Shown here piece by piece: positions 22,951 through 35,205 of a DNA stretch of 64,000 nucleotides. A model generated the notes under the pieces. It saw only the letters and a list, made by a program, of their open reading frames with translations. It was not told the DNA's origin and did no database searches. The position numbers and the translations under genes were made by a program. Every line of letters starts with the position of its first letter. Within the stretch, counting starts at the first letter, position 1. The stretch covers positions 99,598,757 through 99,662,756 of the forward strand of contig OU015490.1 of assembly GCA_907164885.2 (NCBI GenBank), written 5' to 3'. Source of the DNA: Dolomedes plantarius (lineage: Eukaryota; Arthropoda; Arachnida; Araneae; Dolomedidae).

Positions 22951-24073
22951 TTGTGGACGGCCGCTAATGTTTACATCCGGTAGTTCCAACCGTTGCCATT
23001 CGGAGTATAGAAATATCGCCGATTTTTGTTCTGCATACCTAGGCGTTATATAAATATATAGATCATGAAGCTACAGAAGGAGCGTAAGCTTCAATGGGGA
23101 ATTTTTCGAAAAATGGACCGATTATTGTCGCTCACCGGTAGATGGCACGACATGTAAGTAAAGTGACGATTATACTGGTCCTCCTATGCCAGTAATTGGT
23201 TGCACTGAGCAACATAACTTTAATTTAATTCAAAAGGTTATTAACTTTTTTCTGATTACGCGCATGCATTTTATATGGAAACAAGAGGATAAAAATGCCA
23301 ACTCTGCGCTAATGTTAAAAGATTGAGAAAAGAATCGAAATTATAATTCTGTATTATTAAATTTAAGCTTTCATTTTATATTACTTTTGAATTGAATTAT
23401 TCTCTTGTCTGAAGTTATTCGCTTGTCAATATCAATGAATAATGTTATCAATATCTGCTAAACCTGTCCTGTATAATTTTTTGATCAAATTTATCTTTAG
23501 TAAATTGTATATCACACATTTAATTTTTATTTTATAATAATGTATTAATAGTGTATATTGTTAATTTCAGATCTTTATAATTATGAAATACTTTTCTTCT
23601 ATTCAATATATTTTGTGGTTATGGCAAATTGAGCTACACGTCTGAACTAAAGCCATCATTTTTTTTTAAAATTGTGCACAGAAATAAAATATTTCCAGTT
23701 AACTTTTCTTAATATTGAATTTTATCACTATTAAGTTAGTTGATAAGTAAATAAGTTTTCATTGTATGATAAAGAATGTTGTTACTATAAATGCTTATGC
23801 AAAATCTGTTGAGTATAATATTAAAAAAAATTTAATATTTTCCTATCTTTTTACTGTGAGTACAATGAAACCAATACTTTGTGAAAATGCGAAAATATAG
23901 CTAATTTGTCCTTATCAATGTTATTTGGGTTTTTTCCTTTTTAATTTGCTGAAAATATTTGTAATCGATAATTTACCAACTTGAAGGTAATTCCTGACAA
24001 TGCTGGAACCATAATATTGAATTTAATCACTATTAAGTTAGTTAAAGTACGTAAAAGAGACCACTCCCCTTAA

Positions 24074-24831
24074 GGGGAGTGATCACTTTTACGTACCTTT
24101 TAAAAGTATCATTTTTAGACCTACGCTGGATTGTATGTACTACTCATGATTTTTGCTTGATTTACAAGAAATTTTTTGAGTAACTGCCTATAATACTGTT
24201 TATTATATATGCAATATTTCAAGGTAATTAATAAAAAAATAAAATGATTTTTTATGCATAAAAAGTGAATATTTTTTAAAAATCGAGCATTTTGCAGTCA
24301 ACTACTGTGCGCATTCTATCAAAATAAATTATTAAGTTACATTAATAATTGCTTACTATATGTGATTACAACACTTTAGACAACAAAATCCACCAAAATT
24401 TTTGAACCTTAATATATTTTAATTAAAATAAAAATTTATAAGCTTTTACTCAGTCATTTTTGAAATTTCTAATTAAAAATAGCACGTACTAAAATGTTTT
24501 AATATATTTTAGAATAATGTTGCTGGATATTGTTGCCTGAAGTATTGTAATCACATATAGTAAAAAAATTATTAATGTACCTTAATAATTTATTTTGACA
24601 GAATGCGCACAGTAGTTGACTGCAAAATGCTCGATTTTAAAAAAATATTCACTTTTTATGCATAAAAAGTCCTTTTTATTAATTACCTTGAAAAATTGCA
24701 TCTATAATAAACAATATTATAGGCAGTTACTCAAAAAATTTCATGTAAATCAAGCTTAAATCATGAGTAGTACATACAATCGAACATCAAAAAATGATAC
24801 TTTTAAAGGTACGTAAAGGTGACCACTCCCC
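24074..24831. mobile_element. Foldback miniature element with TTAA duplication
   Basis: Arms of about 340 bp (24074-24415 and 24490-24831) are near-complements around a short centre. The ends read GGGGAGTGATCACTTTTACG and GGGGAGTGGTCACCTTTACG. TTAA lies on both sides (24070-24073 and 24832-24835), the target of piggyBac and Kolobok elements. Host sequence on either side is directly repeated (about 23745-24000 and 24836-25060). The P-type copy at 29970-35385 carries the same foldback, truncated at one end, at about 33590-34240. Confidence 0.75.
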
Positions 24832-25351
24832 TTAAGTAAATAAGTTTTCATTGTATGATAAGCAATGTTGTTACTATAAATGCTTATGCAAAATCTGCGT
24901 ACGAAATCTGCATATGCAATAAAATGCGTACTTTGTGAAAATTCAAAAATATAGCTGATTTGTCCTTGTCAAAGTTATTTGTTTTTTCCTTTTTAATTCG
25001 CTGAAAAAATTTGCATTCAGTAATTTACCAACTTGACGATTATACCTCCGGTTTTAAAAAGTGTAATCTAGATTACACTTTATCAAAGTCAGTCAAAGCA
25101 TCTCAGCTGATATGCTTTGACTGATTTTTTTTACAAAGGAAGATATTTTAAAGTATTGTCTGATTAAATACTGAATTGACTTCCTATTTTATTAGTCCCG
25201 ATCAGTGGCGTACCTAGACCATTTGGGGCCCGGGGCGGATTTATTTTTGGCCCCCCCCCAAAAAAAAATGATAATTTTAACTTTTCCTAATGACATCTAG
25301 CCAATCTTTGCCTTAATCAGACAGTCTCCTCAGGCTATTGACCTGTGCAGA

Positions 25352-26016
25352 CAGTGGCGTGCTCAGGATTTTATTCTGGGGGGGGGGGGGGTCAAGGCCT
25401 CCATGTGCTAGGTCGTCCATTTCCCTGACGCCCTATTATCAGGGTGGACTAGAAGGGGCTGTCTTCTGGGACGTATGGAATACCCCCTAGTCGTAGGGGG
25501 GTCCGGGGGTCCTTCCCCGGAAAATTTTGAAAATTAGGTGTTAAATAATGCCATTTTAGGCTATCTAGAGTACTAGATGCCACTTCTTAAAAATCATAAA
25601 TCTATGAATTCAGATAAAATATTTAAAGCGACGCCCCCGTCATTATTGGAATGAAAATCTAATAAGAAGAGCTTTTTAAAGCAGAAACAGTGCATGCGTG
25701 CCCTTTTGAAAAAAAGACGCCTTCAATACTTTGATAGGCAAGGGTTCGGTTCACTGTCGCGGTTCGCGGATAGTACTGTAGAAGTGTATAAACAGCGATC
25801 GGCAATTGGCTTTAGAAATACTGTTTCTGGCACTGTATAGCGCTAAAATTGTAACAATAAAGATCGTAATGGTAAAGAATAGATAACACAATTACTATTA
25901 GGCCTACACGAAATAATTTTGCATTATTTGTAAATTTTAAAAATTTATTTTAGCTCTCTGTTGGGGGGGGGGGTCCTGTCCCACTCCCCCCCCCTTCCCC
26001 CGTCGGCACGCCCCTG
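25352..26016. mobile_element. hAT miniature element (665 bp)
   Basis: Starts CAGTGGCGTGCTCAGG, and the right end reads CAGGGGCGTGCCGACGG inward. Long G tracts follow each end. The flanks tgtgcaga and tgtgctgc match at 6 of 8 positions, so the duplication is worn. There is no coding sequence. Confidence 0.65.
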
Positions 26017-26129
26017 TGTGCTGCGAAAAAAAATTGACAGAATAAGGGAGCGAACTCGTGCAGTACGAGGTGAGCAATGATCATTACTGTTTGAGCGTTA
26101 AATTAGTAGAAAATGTCTTATGTCAAGGC

Positions 26130-26235
26130 CTGGGTACGAGCAATCGAACCAATGATATACGGCACGGAACAGCTCCGAGACCAACGTTCTAACCGCCTGA
26201 GCCATGAGCTCGCTAACTTACTGTTCGGTACAAGG
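26130..26235 (-). repeat. tRNA-derived SINE head
   Basis: Read on the minus strand there is an A-box-like TGGCTCAGGCGG, and about 50 bases later a B-box-like GGTTCGATTGC, as in RNA polymerase III internal promoters. The segment between cannot be folded by eye into a full tRNA, so a SINE head is likelier than a functional tRNA gene. The body would run toward 26040. Confidence 0.55.
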
Positions 26236-27519
26236 TTAAAATCAATTGTACGGCGCTGGTTTTCGTTGTATGAATTTTTCGTCAGGCCAAGGTGAATGGT
26301 AAAAGGCTTGGCCTTTTGATTAATAAAAGCGATAATAGTCAAAGACAAAATTCATATTAAAAAGAAAAGGAGTCATTTTGGCGCCAATACTTACTTATAA
26401 TATTCAGGTAGCTTCAAGGCAAACCAAAGAAATACCTCACTTTGATCTACGTTAACTTTATTGGTAATTCAACTTTAAAAATTTTTACTTTTCACAAGGC
26501 ACTACACATTCACAGTATCAGTATGAAAAAAGTAAAATGGGAATACATCACCTAGAAAATGCGGTGTTGTGTGAAACCATGTTATATGAGACCCAGGGGC
26601 ATTTCCAAAAAGGGGGGGGGGGGTGCGTTCTGAAAACTTATTAAAAACAAACATTTTTTTAAAATTCCATATAAGCAAGTTAAATTAAGAATTCTGTATT
26701 AATTTCAAATAGGTAAAAGCCTCATTTTAAAATTGTCTTTTTCTAACTTTTGCGTCAGAAAATTGTCTAATTGTCTCATGAAAGTTTGTTTTCATAGCCA
26801 ACTTGTTCTCGATGGATAACATTGCTAGGCCATTTAGTTTGATTTGGCTCATTGTTGGGCGCAAATAGTTTTTGATGACTTTCAATTTCGAAAAACTTCT
26901 TTCACAAGTTGTGACTGAAATGCAAATCGTCAAAACAATTTTAGTGCTAAACATAAGTTTGGTACTGACTCTTGAAATTCCATACCAACAATGAACTGCA
27001 AAACTTGAAGAGCTGACCACTTTTTGACTTAGTCTGTATTAATATTTGAAGGTTATCATTATGGAATGGAATAATATATCTCCTAATGAAACATTCAAAC
27101 TGGTTCAATCTATGCAGAAACGATTGATGGATGTCCTTAGACGTAAGGGCTATCCGACCAGTTACGTCTTAGTCTTTTCATTTCTGGCAAAACCTCATCC
27201 TTAGAAAATTCGTTGTAACTTTCAGTTAGACGAGAAATAAGTTCTAGCAATTTCTCATCTGGAGCTTTGATCAAATTGACCGACTGCAAGACTTCAAATT
27301 TGTTATGAATGTTCTCCATGGATTTTGTTCTTGTTTGGAGTTCCAAATACAACCTATCTACACATTGGAACATGGCAGGGCCGCCCAGAGGGGGGGGGGG
27401 GTAACTGGGGCACTTTGATCCAGGCACCCAACTGCCGGAGGGGCCCCCCAAAAAATTTAAAAAAAATTATTTATTAGATTTCCTCAGAAAATATAACAAG
27501 AGAGCAGTGCAATGAAATA

Positions 27520-28927
27520 CACTGCTGGCCACCCAAATTGCAACACCAAGAAAGACAAGAGATATCATAACAAAATTTATTTTGTTGATAACATGTTGAC
27601 CAAGTATCAAATGATTAAATTTATAGACTTCTGTGAAGTGTGGTTCCTGCCAAAATCAGTAGCCAGAGTGGCCGCCATTGTTGGAGATAACTGCTGCCAC
27701 ACGCCTCGGCATTGATTCAAAGAGACTTTGGATGAGTTCTTGGGGTACAACAGACCCAGCAGCTTCCACACGTTGCCAAAGTTGATCTGCTGTGACAGCT
27801 GCGGATGGAATCTGGGTCAATCGTAGAGCAACCATGGACCACAAGTTTTCTATCGGCGAAAGATCCGGAGAGCGAGGCGGCCAGGGAAGCAATTCAATCT
27901 GTCGATTGACAAAGAACCGTTGGATAATACGTGCCACGTGTGGTCACGCATTATCCTGTTGAAATATGGCTGTGGGCAAGCCCTGAAGGTAAGGAAGGAC
28001 AACTGGCTCCAACACCTCAGAGATGTAGCTCTGGCTGTTTAAAGTACCGGCAATGCGTACTAGAGGTGTGCGAGAGTGATGTCCAATACCGCCCCATACC
28101 ATAATACCCGGTACAGGACCAGTGTGGCGGTGCATAACGCAGCTGTACAGCATCCTCTCTTCACGGTGTCTCCAGACTCAAATACGACCATCGTGGTGTT
28201 GCAGACAGAAGCGTGACTCGTCAGTAAACACAATTTCATTCCATTCTGCCGTCCACATCCTTCTGTCATCGCACCATTGGCGGCGGAGACGTCTGTGGTT
28301 CTGCGTCAAGGGTAGACAAAGCAATGGACGTCTTGCGGACAGACCACTCTGCTGTAAACGGCGTCGAATGGTACGCGCAGACACTGGATGATGCGTTACA
28401 GACTGCATGTGCTGTGCTATGGTTCGTGCTGTGACTGAGCGATCCGTCACTGCCATGCGCACAATTTGCCTGTCATCACGTGAAGTGGTGCGCTGAGGTG
28501 GATGCGATCGAACACGCCGGTCCGTCGTACCCTCCTGCATCCAACGATCACATATCCGCATTACAGTTGTTTGGTTTCGCCAACACGACTACCGATTTCC
28601 CTGAAAGATAATCCACAATCTCGGTAGGCCACTATCCTTCCTCTGTCGAACTCGGTTACTTGATCAAAAGATGATCGCTGTTTTCGACGAGGCATTATTG
28701 ATCGTTTTTTTGAAAAAACCACAAGAAAAACACAATTGCCGAACTTGAAATCGTCGAAATATCCAAGCCTTAAATAGCGCTTTGAAGTGGCGCCACAGGC
28801 GCGCGTAATGTGGGTCTGAACTGAAATTCTAATCATTTGCATATCTCACCTCCGCTAATGCATGTTGTAAATTTCATGTTATTTGCATGTTTCCTTCAGG
28901 GTGTTGCATTTACAGTGGCCAGCAGTG
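27520..28927 (-). mobile_element. Tc1-like DNA transposon, copy 2
   Basis: The same family and almost the same length (1408 bp) as the element at 2354-3762. TA flanks it at 27518-27519 and 28928-28929, and both terminal repeats survive. The transposase is dead. Confidence 0.95.
27656..28695 (-). pseudogene. Tc1 transposase, inactivated copy
   Basis: Closely similar throughout to the intact gene at 2490-3530, with the ATG conserved at 28695. Three disabling changes can be read against that copy. A one-base loss near 28580 shifts the frame early, within the helix-turn-helix region. A CGA-to-TGA stop lies in the GRIRVW segment near 28178, and another CGA-to-TGA stop follows the catalytic QQDNA near 27941. 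Both stops are C-to-T changes at CpG, the usual mark of decay under methylation. D, D and E codons remain. Confidence 0.93.
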
Positions 28928-30551
28928 TATAATAATTATGGTAATCATTCAGGTAAAAAAATTTTAAGCATGAGTAACTTAATTTGAATGTGTGTTTTCG
29001 TCTCTTTGCATTTTTTATTTTTCTTGGGGCCCCCAACAGAAGTTTGCCCCAGGCCTCGTAAAGTCTTTGGGCGGCCCTGGAACATGGACCTCCTTAGTTC
29101 TTCTTGTAAAGATAAACCCTCATCTTTAGCTTTTTCACCCGGCATCATCTTTTTCGATCTTTTTCTGCCTCTCTTTTCAATAGCAATTCCTATTTCTTCA
29201 CATTTCTGGGAAGCGAAGTCCAAAGCATCACTAACAAAAGATTGTCTGCTTTCCTTAATAAAAAGTTCCAATGCTCTTAGTTTATTTAAAGCCTTGTCCA
29301 AGGAAATCCCCTGAATTTGCAGGTAGTGTTGAGTGTGGTTGATTTCCTCCAAAATGTTTGACCACAGGCGTAGAAACGCTATAAACTTAAAATCGCAAAC
29401 ATTTGCCATTATAATATGAGCTAATCCTCTTGTATCTAGGTTTTCAGACTCGTCGCACAGCTTCTCCACTGCATTGATCAATTTTCCAAATTTTCCAAAA
29501 CACACAACATTATTCAAATTTTTACGCCAAAGCCAGAATCTGACACAAAGAATCGGCTTACTTGTAATTTCCAGGCTCATCGGCGTCATCCGCCAGTCTT
29601 TCCTCAACCTAATGCTTAAATCAGGACTTCTGACACCAGAAAACTAACCAGTCTATGACAGGGCACGATTTAGAAAATTCTTGACTTTAGGCACAACTCG
29701 GGATGAGGCGATGGGGCCCCCCTAACAGTGATGTGGGCGTAAAATTTCCAAAATTGACACACACAAAAAATAATCATGAATCATTGTGAAAGTATCATTT
29801 TACCGAGAATTGGCTATTTGAAGCGTAGAAGCCTAGATCATTATCAAATAACAAAAAGCAATACAACATATTAACTTCTTCATTAAATTAAAACACCAAT
29901 ACAATGCAACCAGAAAACTTAGTAATCCCTTATATACACTATAACATACATATGAACTATACATATAACCATGTAGCTACAGAAGGAGGAGCAGCTCAGT
30001 GTTAAAAATGTGTCTCCCTTTTTGTCGCCTCCACTAGAGGGCGCTCGCGTGCACTAGCGGGCGGCTTAGACACGGACAACCATACGCTTTAATATGGATT
30101 TTTCGTATTTTTCCTAGCGAAAACAAGTTGCTTTATTTTAGTGCGTATTTAATATGAATTTATTTATTCAATTTAACAATTTTTTATTTTCATTCAAAAT
30201 CTTTATTTCAAGTGTTTTTTTTGCTACAATTCAATAAAATTCTTAAAGGAAATGAGTAAATAAACTTTTTCAGAATAATTGTGTATTGGTTTCAGAATAA
30301 ATTAGTTCAGAATTTTGTAATAATTTAATAATTAAGGAAATGAAATTACAAAAAAGAATTGTGAAGAAAGTTTTTTATCATTGTTCATAATCTCTTATGG
30401 AAAAAAATGTGAGAAATAATACTGATTAACCAAAACAAACACACACACACATAGTAGAAAAGCAACATTTTCTATCAATCACAAATAAATTCTTATCAGG
30501 ACTAATAAAATAGGAAGTCAATTCAGTATTTAATCAGACAATACTTTAAAA

Positions 30552-33310
30552 CAGCGGTTGCCAAAGTGGTGGTCCGCGAGAAAATTTCGCTGGTCCGCAG
30601 AAAAATGTGGAATATACTTACTCATCATGTTAAGTTATGTTTTAAGATGCATTAAAACATGATTCAATTCATAACAATACGTGACAAGTTATAAAAACTA
30701 GCAGCATAGCTCTAGCTGCATTGCACATGTTTTGTCTTACTCTCGCCTCGTTTCGCACTCTTCTAATGTTTCAGTCTTCTGTTTGTCGCATATGTATATC
30801 AGTTGAAGCGATTAAAGGTGGGCTTACGGACGTATTGAGTTCAATACAAAATGTATTCAATATATTAGTTGGGTTATTAAGGAAGTTTTTGTGTATTTTC
30901 TTTTATATATTGACACATAGATTTAAAACAGGTATGATCTTAAATCTTAACCATGTACATATTTTCTTTTATTTGATATTTATTGGGATAAAATGAGTTT
31001 GACTTTTCTAAATTTCTTTTTATTTTATTTTAAATTCAAATAAATTAAACCCATAATGAGTGAAAAAAAGCAAAAGAATACTTTGCATTTCTTTAGTAAT
31101 GCAAAAGGTAATGAGAACGATAATAATAACATTAATAATACTTCACCTAACCGTGAACTGATCAATAAATCAGACCCTCCACAGTCTTCATCAGGCACCA
31201 TTAGGAAACACGTTGGAACGGGAGGTGGAGAGAAGAAAAAACACAAAGTATCAAGAAAATATCATTCCTACTACTTAAAATTTGGATTCATTGAAGAACC
31301 TGACAGTGAGCTGGATCCACGGCCTCTCTGTGTTGTATGTTCTGAAAGCCTATCTAACGATGCATTAAAACCTTCAAAACTTGAAAGACACTTGAATTCA
31401 AAACACCCGGATTTAGCAAAAAAACCGCTAGAATATTTTAAAAGAATGCATGAAAATATGCAAAAGCAAGTTATTGCTTTAAGAAAAATGACCATGGAAG
31501 ATAAATCATTACTAAAGGCTTCCTATCTCATAGCAAATCAGATCGCGAAATACAAAAAGCCGTACACGATTGGAGAAGAATTAATTAAGCCATGCATGTT
31601 AAAAGCCTGTGAACAGATTTTGGGAATGCAGGCTGTTCAGAAATTGAAAGTAATTCCTATGTCTAATAATACTATCAAGCGCAGAATCGAAGATATGGCC
31701 GAAGACATTGAAAATCAGATAATAAAAATGGTGAAAAATTCATCATTTTATTCAATCCAACTTGACGAATCTACGGACATTACAAACAAAGCACTTCTTC
31801 TTTGTTTTGTGAGGGTTGAGTGTGAAGGAGAGTTACATGAAGAACTACTTTGTTCGCTTAATTTGCCGGGTAGAACAACCAGCTCTGAGATTTTTGAAGC
31901 ACTTAATAGTTATTTCCGGGAACATGAAATTGATTGGAAAAAATGTATTGGGATCTGCACAGATGGTGCCGCAAATATGACTGGACATCTTTCAGGAATT
32001 GTTGTAAAGGTGAAGAATGTTGGTCACCCAGACATTTTATCTACACACTGCATTATACATCGAGAACAACTTGCAGCGAAAAAAATGTCCCCAGAACTAC
32101 ACGAAGTATTATCAAATGTCATTGAAATTATAAAGGAAATTCGACACAAAGCACTCAATTCTCGAATATTTGAGGCACTTTGCGAAGAAATGGGTTCCGA
32201 GTATACTCATCTTCTTCGTCATGCTGAGGTGAGATGGCTGTCGAGGGGCAAAATATTGACCCGACTATTCGCCTTGCGGGAAGAAGTCAAATTATTTTTC
32301 CAGCAGCAAAATAATCCGAAATTGCTAAAATGCTTGTCCGACAATGAATGGCTAGCAAAGCTTGCATACCTGGCAGATATTTTTTCCCTGTTAAATGAAC
32401 TAAACATATCTTTGCAAGGACAACTTAAGGACGTGTTCACACTACGAAGTAAAATGGATGCGTTTCAAAAGAAAATATTACTGTGGCAAACGCGGTTGGT
32501 TGAAGACGATATGCAAATGTTTTCTAATTTTGATGAATACATGAAGGAGAATGATGTTAACCAGCAAGTGGTAACCCTTGTTAAAAAGCACTTGGAATCA
32601 CTTACAGAATCTTTTGCTCGTTATTACCCAAAGAATGAAGATCCCAGACATGGTAATATGTGGATAATAGATCCGTTTGCAGCGAACATTCAGGATAGTA
32701 AGTTAAGCATGCATCTAAAAGAAAGCCTCATCGACCTATCGTCCGACGAAACTCTCAAATTTAAATTTCATTCATCCTTATCAAGACCTCAGTTTTGGCT
32801 TTCCATAAAAAGTGAATACCCTTTGCTTAGTGAACAGGCGATGAAAATTCTGATTCAATTCTCCACAACTTATTTATGTGAAAAGGCCTTTTCATCTGTC
32901 ACAGTCATCAAAACACGGTACCGATCTCGGCTTGAAATAAATGCAGTTCTCCGTCTTGCAGTAACAACATTGGATCCAAATATCCATAATCTTATTTCAA
33001 GTAAGCAGGAACATCCATCACACTAGGAATGTATAACGCTAAAAGTTTGATATATTTAAACCATCTTTTAATTGTTTTGTTTGTACAATTTTTGTTTATT
33101 TTGTTTATTTTATTATGGTTTATTAATAAAGCTTTCATAACTTGGTTACTATTAATAGTTTCATTTTATTAACTAGGTACATTTTATGTGTTCTTTGATC
33201 ACAATTTTTTTTATAAATATATTTAACACTTAAAAAATCCTATTAGTGGTCCGCGGGATTTAAATTATGAATTAACTGGTCCGTGAGGTCAAAAAGTTTG
33301 GCGACCGCTG
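30552..33310 (+). mobile_element. hAT element C, complete autonomous copy
   Basis: CAGCGGTTGCCAAA on the left and CAGCGGTCGCCAAAC read inward from the right form the terminal repeats, with related GGTCCGCGAG-type subterminal words. An exact 8-bp duplication, CTTTAAAA, lies at 30544-30551 and 33311-33318. At 2759 bp with one full-length transposase gene, it has every part expected of an active element and is the innermost layer of the nest. Confidence 0.95.
31056..33026 (+). CDS. hAT transposase, BED-finger (ZBED5-like) type, intact
   Basis: A 656-residue cut-and-paste transposase with no stop or frameshift. The ATG at 31056 follows an in-frame stop region. The N-terminus is low-complexity (Asn/Lys-rich). 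A BED zinc finger shows C92, C95, H112 and H117 (CVVC, then ERHLNSKH). RNase H-fold catalytic positions are D237 in LDESTD, D303 in CTDGAANMTG and E391 in AEVRWLSRG. A CxxH motif (HCIIH, about 331-335) lies between the last two, as in hAT enzymes. The C-terminal dimerisation region is LCEKAFSSVTVIKTRYRSRL. Related proteins have been domesticated in vertebrates, but intact terminal repeats here argue for a transposon gene. A short A-rich 3' region with AATAAA-type words follows. Confidence 0.94.
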   Translation: MSEKKQKNTLHFFSNAKGNENDNNNINNTSPNRELINKSDPPQSSSGTIRKHVGTGGGEKKKHKVSRKYHSYYLKFGFIEEPDSELDPRPLCVVCSESLSNDALKPSKLERHLNSKHPDLAKKPLEYFKRMHENMQKQVIALRKMTMEDKSLLKASYLIANQIAKYKKPYTIGEELIKPCMLKACEQILGMQAVQKLKVIPMSNNTIKRRIEDMAEDIENQIIKMVKNSSFYSIQLDESTDITNKALLLCFVRVECEGELHEELLCSLNLPGRTTSSEIFEALNSYFREHEIDWKKCIGICTDGAANMTGHLSGIVVKVKNVGHPDILSTHCIIHREQLAAKKMSPELHEVLSNVIEIIKEIRHKALNSRIFEALCEEMGSEYTHLLRHAEVRWLSRGKILTRLFALREEVKLFFQQQNNPKLLKCLSDNEWLAKLAYLADIFSLLNELNISLQGQLKDVFTLRSKMDAFQKKILLWQTRLVEDDMQMFSNFDEYMKENDVNQQVVTLVKKHLESLTESFARYYPKNEDPRHGNMWIIDPFAANIQDSKLSMHLKESLIDLSSDETLKFKFHSSLSRPQFWLSIKSEYPLLSEQAMKILIQFSTTYLCEKAFSSVTVIKTRYRSRLEINAVLRLAVTTLDPNIHNLISSKQEHPSH

Positions 33311-35097
33311 CTTTAAAATATCTTCCTTTGGAAAAAAAATCAGTCAAAGCATCTCAGATTACACTTTTTAAAACCGGAGGTATAATCGTCAAGTTGGTAA
33401 ATTACTGAATACAAATTTTTTCAGCGAATTAAAAAAACAAAAACAAATAACTTTGACAAGGACAAATCAGCTATATTTTTGAATTTTCACAAAGTACGCA
33501 TTTTATTGCATAAGCAGATTTTGTACGCAGATTTTGCATAAGCATTTATAGTAACAACATTGCTTATCATACAATGAAAACTTATTTAACTGCCTATAAT
33601 ATTGTTTATTATAGATGCAATTTTTCAAGGTAATTAATAAAAATGACTTTTTATGCATAAAAAGTGAATTTGTTTTTAAAATCGAGCATTTTGCAGTCAA
33701 CTACTGTGCGCATTCTGTCAAAATAAATTATTAAGGTACATTAATAATTTTTTACTATATGTGATTACAATACTTCAGACAACAATATCCAGCAACATTA
33801 TTCTAAAATATATTAAAACCTTTTAGTACGTGCTATTTTTAATTAGAAATTTCAAAAATGACTGAGTAAAAGCTTATAAAAAATTCTTTAAAAATTAAAA
33901 TATATTAAGGTTAAAAAATTTTGATAGATTTTGTTGTCTAAAGTGTTGTAATCACATATAGTAAGCAATTATTAATGTAACTGAATAATTTATTTTGATA
34001 GAATGCGCACAGTAGTTGACTGCAAAATGCTCGATTAAAAAAAAATATTCACTTTTTATGCATAAAAAAATATTTTATTTTTTTATTAATTACCTTGAAA
34101 TATTGCATATATAATGAACAGTATTATAGGCAGTTACTCAAAAAATTTCTTGTAAATCAAGCAAAAATCATGAGTAGTACATACAATCCAGCGTAGGTCC
34201 AAAAATGATACTTTTAAAGGTACTTAAAAGGGGAGTGGTCACTTTTAAGTACTTTAACTAACTTACGTAATTAACTTAATAGTGATTAAATTCAATATTA
34301 TGGTTCCAGCATTGTCAGGAATTACCTTCAAGTTGGTAAATTATCGATTACAAATATTTTCAGCAAATTAAAAAGAAAAAACCCCAAATAACATTGATAT
34401 GGACAAATCAGCTATATTTTCGCATTTTCACAAAGTATGTGTTTCATTGTAATCACAGTAAAAAGATAGGAAAATATTAATTTTTTAAAAATTATACTCA
34501 ACAGATTTTGCATAAGCATGTATAGTAACAACATTCTTTATCATACAATGAAAACTTATTTACTTATCAACTAACTTAATAGTGATAAAATTCAATATTA
34601 AGAAAAGTTAACTGGAAATATTTTATTTCTGTGCACAATTTTAAAAAAAATGATGGCTTTAGTTAAGACGTGTAGCTCAATTTGCCATAACCACAAAATA
34701 TATTGAATAGAAGAAAAGTATTTCATAATTATAAAGAACTGAAATTAACAACATACACTATTATTACATTATTATAAAATAAAAATTAAATGTGTGATAT
34801 ACAATTTACTATAGATAAATTTATATACGTAAGTATCGTACATCTTTTATTGATGAGCGATTTCCTTTAGAGCAATAGTATGAGTAATTATTTACATCTT
34901 TTTACATACAATAGAGCTTTGTGAACACGTGATGATTATTTTTGATGGGATATAGGGATGATTGAAAAATAAAACACGTTTATTTCCAGCAGAACTTAAG
35001 ATGTCTTAACTTTGCGTTCACTTAAAACACAGCAGCTGTACTTTTCTCTCATTATTATACATCTTATATTAACACAAAACAATAATAATGTTCTTAC

Positions 35098-35205
35098 CTT
35101 AGGAGCAGCAAATATACTAGGATTTCTCTGTCCAGTTTCTTTATTTCTTTTTAAGGCTGATCTATAGCCAGTAGAACAACCCGGAGCAAAACACGTGTTT
35201 GGCAT
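35098..35205 (-). CDS. THAP-domain first exon of a P-type transposase
   Basis: On the minus strand an ATG at 35205 opens MPNTCFAPGCSTGYRS and, after 36 codons, reaches SIFAAPK. The next bases are AAG|GTAAGAA, a strong splice donor. The CxxxC pair, the GY and the F-x-x-P-K block are those of THAP zinc fingers, the DNA-binding domain at the front of P-element transposases. The second half of the finger (C-x2-H) should lie in the next exon, which is not found. The exon lies about 180 bp inside the element end, as expected for a 5'-proximal exon. Whether it is transcribed cannot be told. Confidence 0.7.

Larger units (their letters stand above)
27376..29079. mobile_element. hAT-type MITE (~290 bp) carrying Tc1 copy 2
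   Basis: Starts CAGGGCCGCCCAGAGG, and the right end reads CAGGGCCGCCCAAAG inward. An exact 8-bp duplication, GAACATGG, lies at 27368-27375 and 29080-29087. It interrupts the hAT-A transposase remnant, so it arrived later. Nearly all of its length is the Tc1 passenger. Confidence 0.88.
26727..29607 (-). pseudogene. hAT transposase (TTF/ZMYM-like type), fragmented
   Basis: Three pieces read 5' to 3' on the minus strand. 29607-29088 gives a helical central region ending in GLSLQEELRRSMF. 27367-27137 continues it with CVDRLYLELQTRTKSM, and the gap between them is the inserted MITE. 27020-26727 carries the C-terminal hAT dimerisation motif (TTCERSFSKLKVIKNYLRPT, then LSIENKLA). The DNA between the last two pieces has stops in the expected frame. 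The N-terminal zinc finger and first catalytic Asp are missing. It probably belonged to hAT-A. Confidence 0.78.

Noticed and set aside
26130..26235. Functional tRNA gene
   Set aside because: A- and B-box-like words are present, but the acceptor and anticodon stems do not pair by eye.
30721..30996. Separate gene upstream of the hAT-C transposase
   Set aside because: It is hydrophobic AT-rich sequence inside the hAT-C 5' untranslated region and resembles no known protein.
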